Positions 63,888 through 64,000 of a DNA stretch of 64,000 bases are shown here, one piece after another. The DNA is taken from positions 150,205 through 214,204 of the forward strand of contig NZ_JACJPP010000002.1 of assembly GCF_014696135.1 (NCBI RefSeq), read 5' to 3'. Source of the DNA: Nodosilinea sp. FACHB-141. GTDB lineage: Bacteria > Cyanobacteriota > Cyanobacteriia > Phormidesmidales > Phormidesmidaceae. The position numbers were made by a program, and so were the translations under genes. The notes beneath the pieces are model-generated. The model searched no databases and was not told the DNA's origin. It saw only the letters and a program-made list of their open reading frames with translations. Within the stretch, counting starts at the first letter, position 1, and every line of letters starts with the position of its first letter.

Positions 63888-64000
63888 ATATCAAGTCCGT
63901 TTAAAGGAGCATAATGGAGGTATTGCGACAAGGGCTATGCCATGCCAAACCTTGTGCAGGTTGCCGACCATCTCAGTCTCGATGATCTAGAGCGCCGCTA
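63888..64000 (+). mobile_element. Start of an IS630-family insertion sequence (cut by the window edge)
   Basis: Bases 63888-63914 (ATATCAAGTCCGTTTAAAGG, then AGCATAA) match the 5' end of the remnant at 21830-21804 and lie at the same distance from the transposase start. The element points right, opposite to that at 20.7-21.8 kb. Confidence 0.7.
63942..64000 (+). CDS. IS630-family transposase, first codons only
   Basis: ATG 63942 reads MPNLVQVADHLSLDDLERR and runs off the window. It aligns with the decayed copy at 21774 (MPN-stop-VQVVDYLAVDELERR) and shows that codon 4 was a leucine there. No stop is seen in the 19 codons available. Confidence 0.7.
   Translation, partial: MPNLVQVADHLSLDDLERR

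Overview
The window looks like a chromosomal segment from a filamentous cyanobacterium (Leptolyngbya/Nodosilinea/Phormidium-like; inference). The HIP1 octamer GCGATCGC is frequent, short heptamer repeats (STRR type) occur, and the families CHASE2, DUF928, CHAT-TPR, haemagglutinin-type exoproteins with a conserved C-terminal tail, and Uma2 are all typical of that group. No 16S or housekeeping marker is present, so no species is claimed.

Region 1 (1-20.5 kb) is a cell-surface secretion and signalling cluster. It holds the end of a CHASE2 protein, two DUF928 proteins, two large two-partner-secretion exoproteins (the first broken by a one-base frameshift inside 198-bp tandem repeats), one TpsB outer-membrane transporter, a CHASE2 sensor kinase, a degenerate kinase-like protein followed by a LuxR-type response regulator, an RTX-repeat protein ending in a strong terminator, and a TPR-CHAT protease-like protein.

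Region 2 (20.5-24.2 kb) is a mobile boundary. It has a dead IS630-family transposase with two visible nonsense codons, a 43-bp tandem duplication, a 3' tRNA fragment that may be an attachment-site relic, two small cyanobacterial genes of unknown function, and a divergent XRE repressor/small-gene pair around a perfect 18-bp palindrome.

Region 3 (24.2-57.5 kb) is a roughly 32-kb defence island with every gene on the minus strand. In transcription order it has a SNF2 helicase (DrmD-like), a small unknown protein, a giant Eco57I-type adenine methylase, a kinase-helicase plus PLD nuclease pair that I read as a type I Mokosh system, a Uma2 nuclease, a membrane protein, a 1915-aa DUF1998 helicase with a C-terminal nuclease-like domain, a UvrD-type helicase with a RelE-like front end, a double GIY-YIG protein, a DUF6884-like protein, and a tightly coupled two-gene module (1061-aa unknown protein plus 1294-aa nuclease-like/helicase protein). 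I cannot assign that last module to a described system. Upstream, a NucS-like nuclease gene has been cut by an IS1-family element.

Region 4 (59.2-63.7 kb) is a complete four-gene type III CBASS operon on the plus strand: PNP-SAVED effector, CD-NTase, HORMA and TRIP13-like ATPase. The window ends in the first codons of a second IS630-family transposase related to the one in region 2 but oppositely oriented, so two related insertion sequences flank the defence region.
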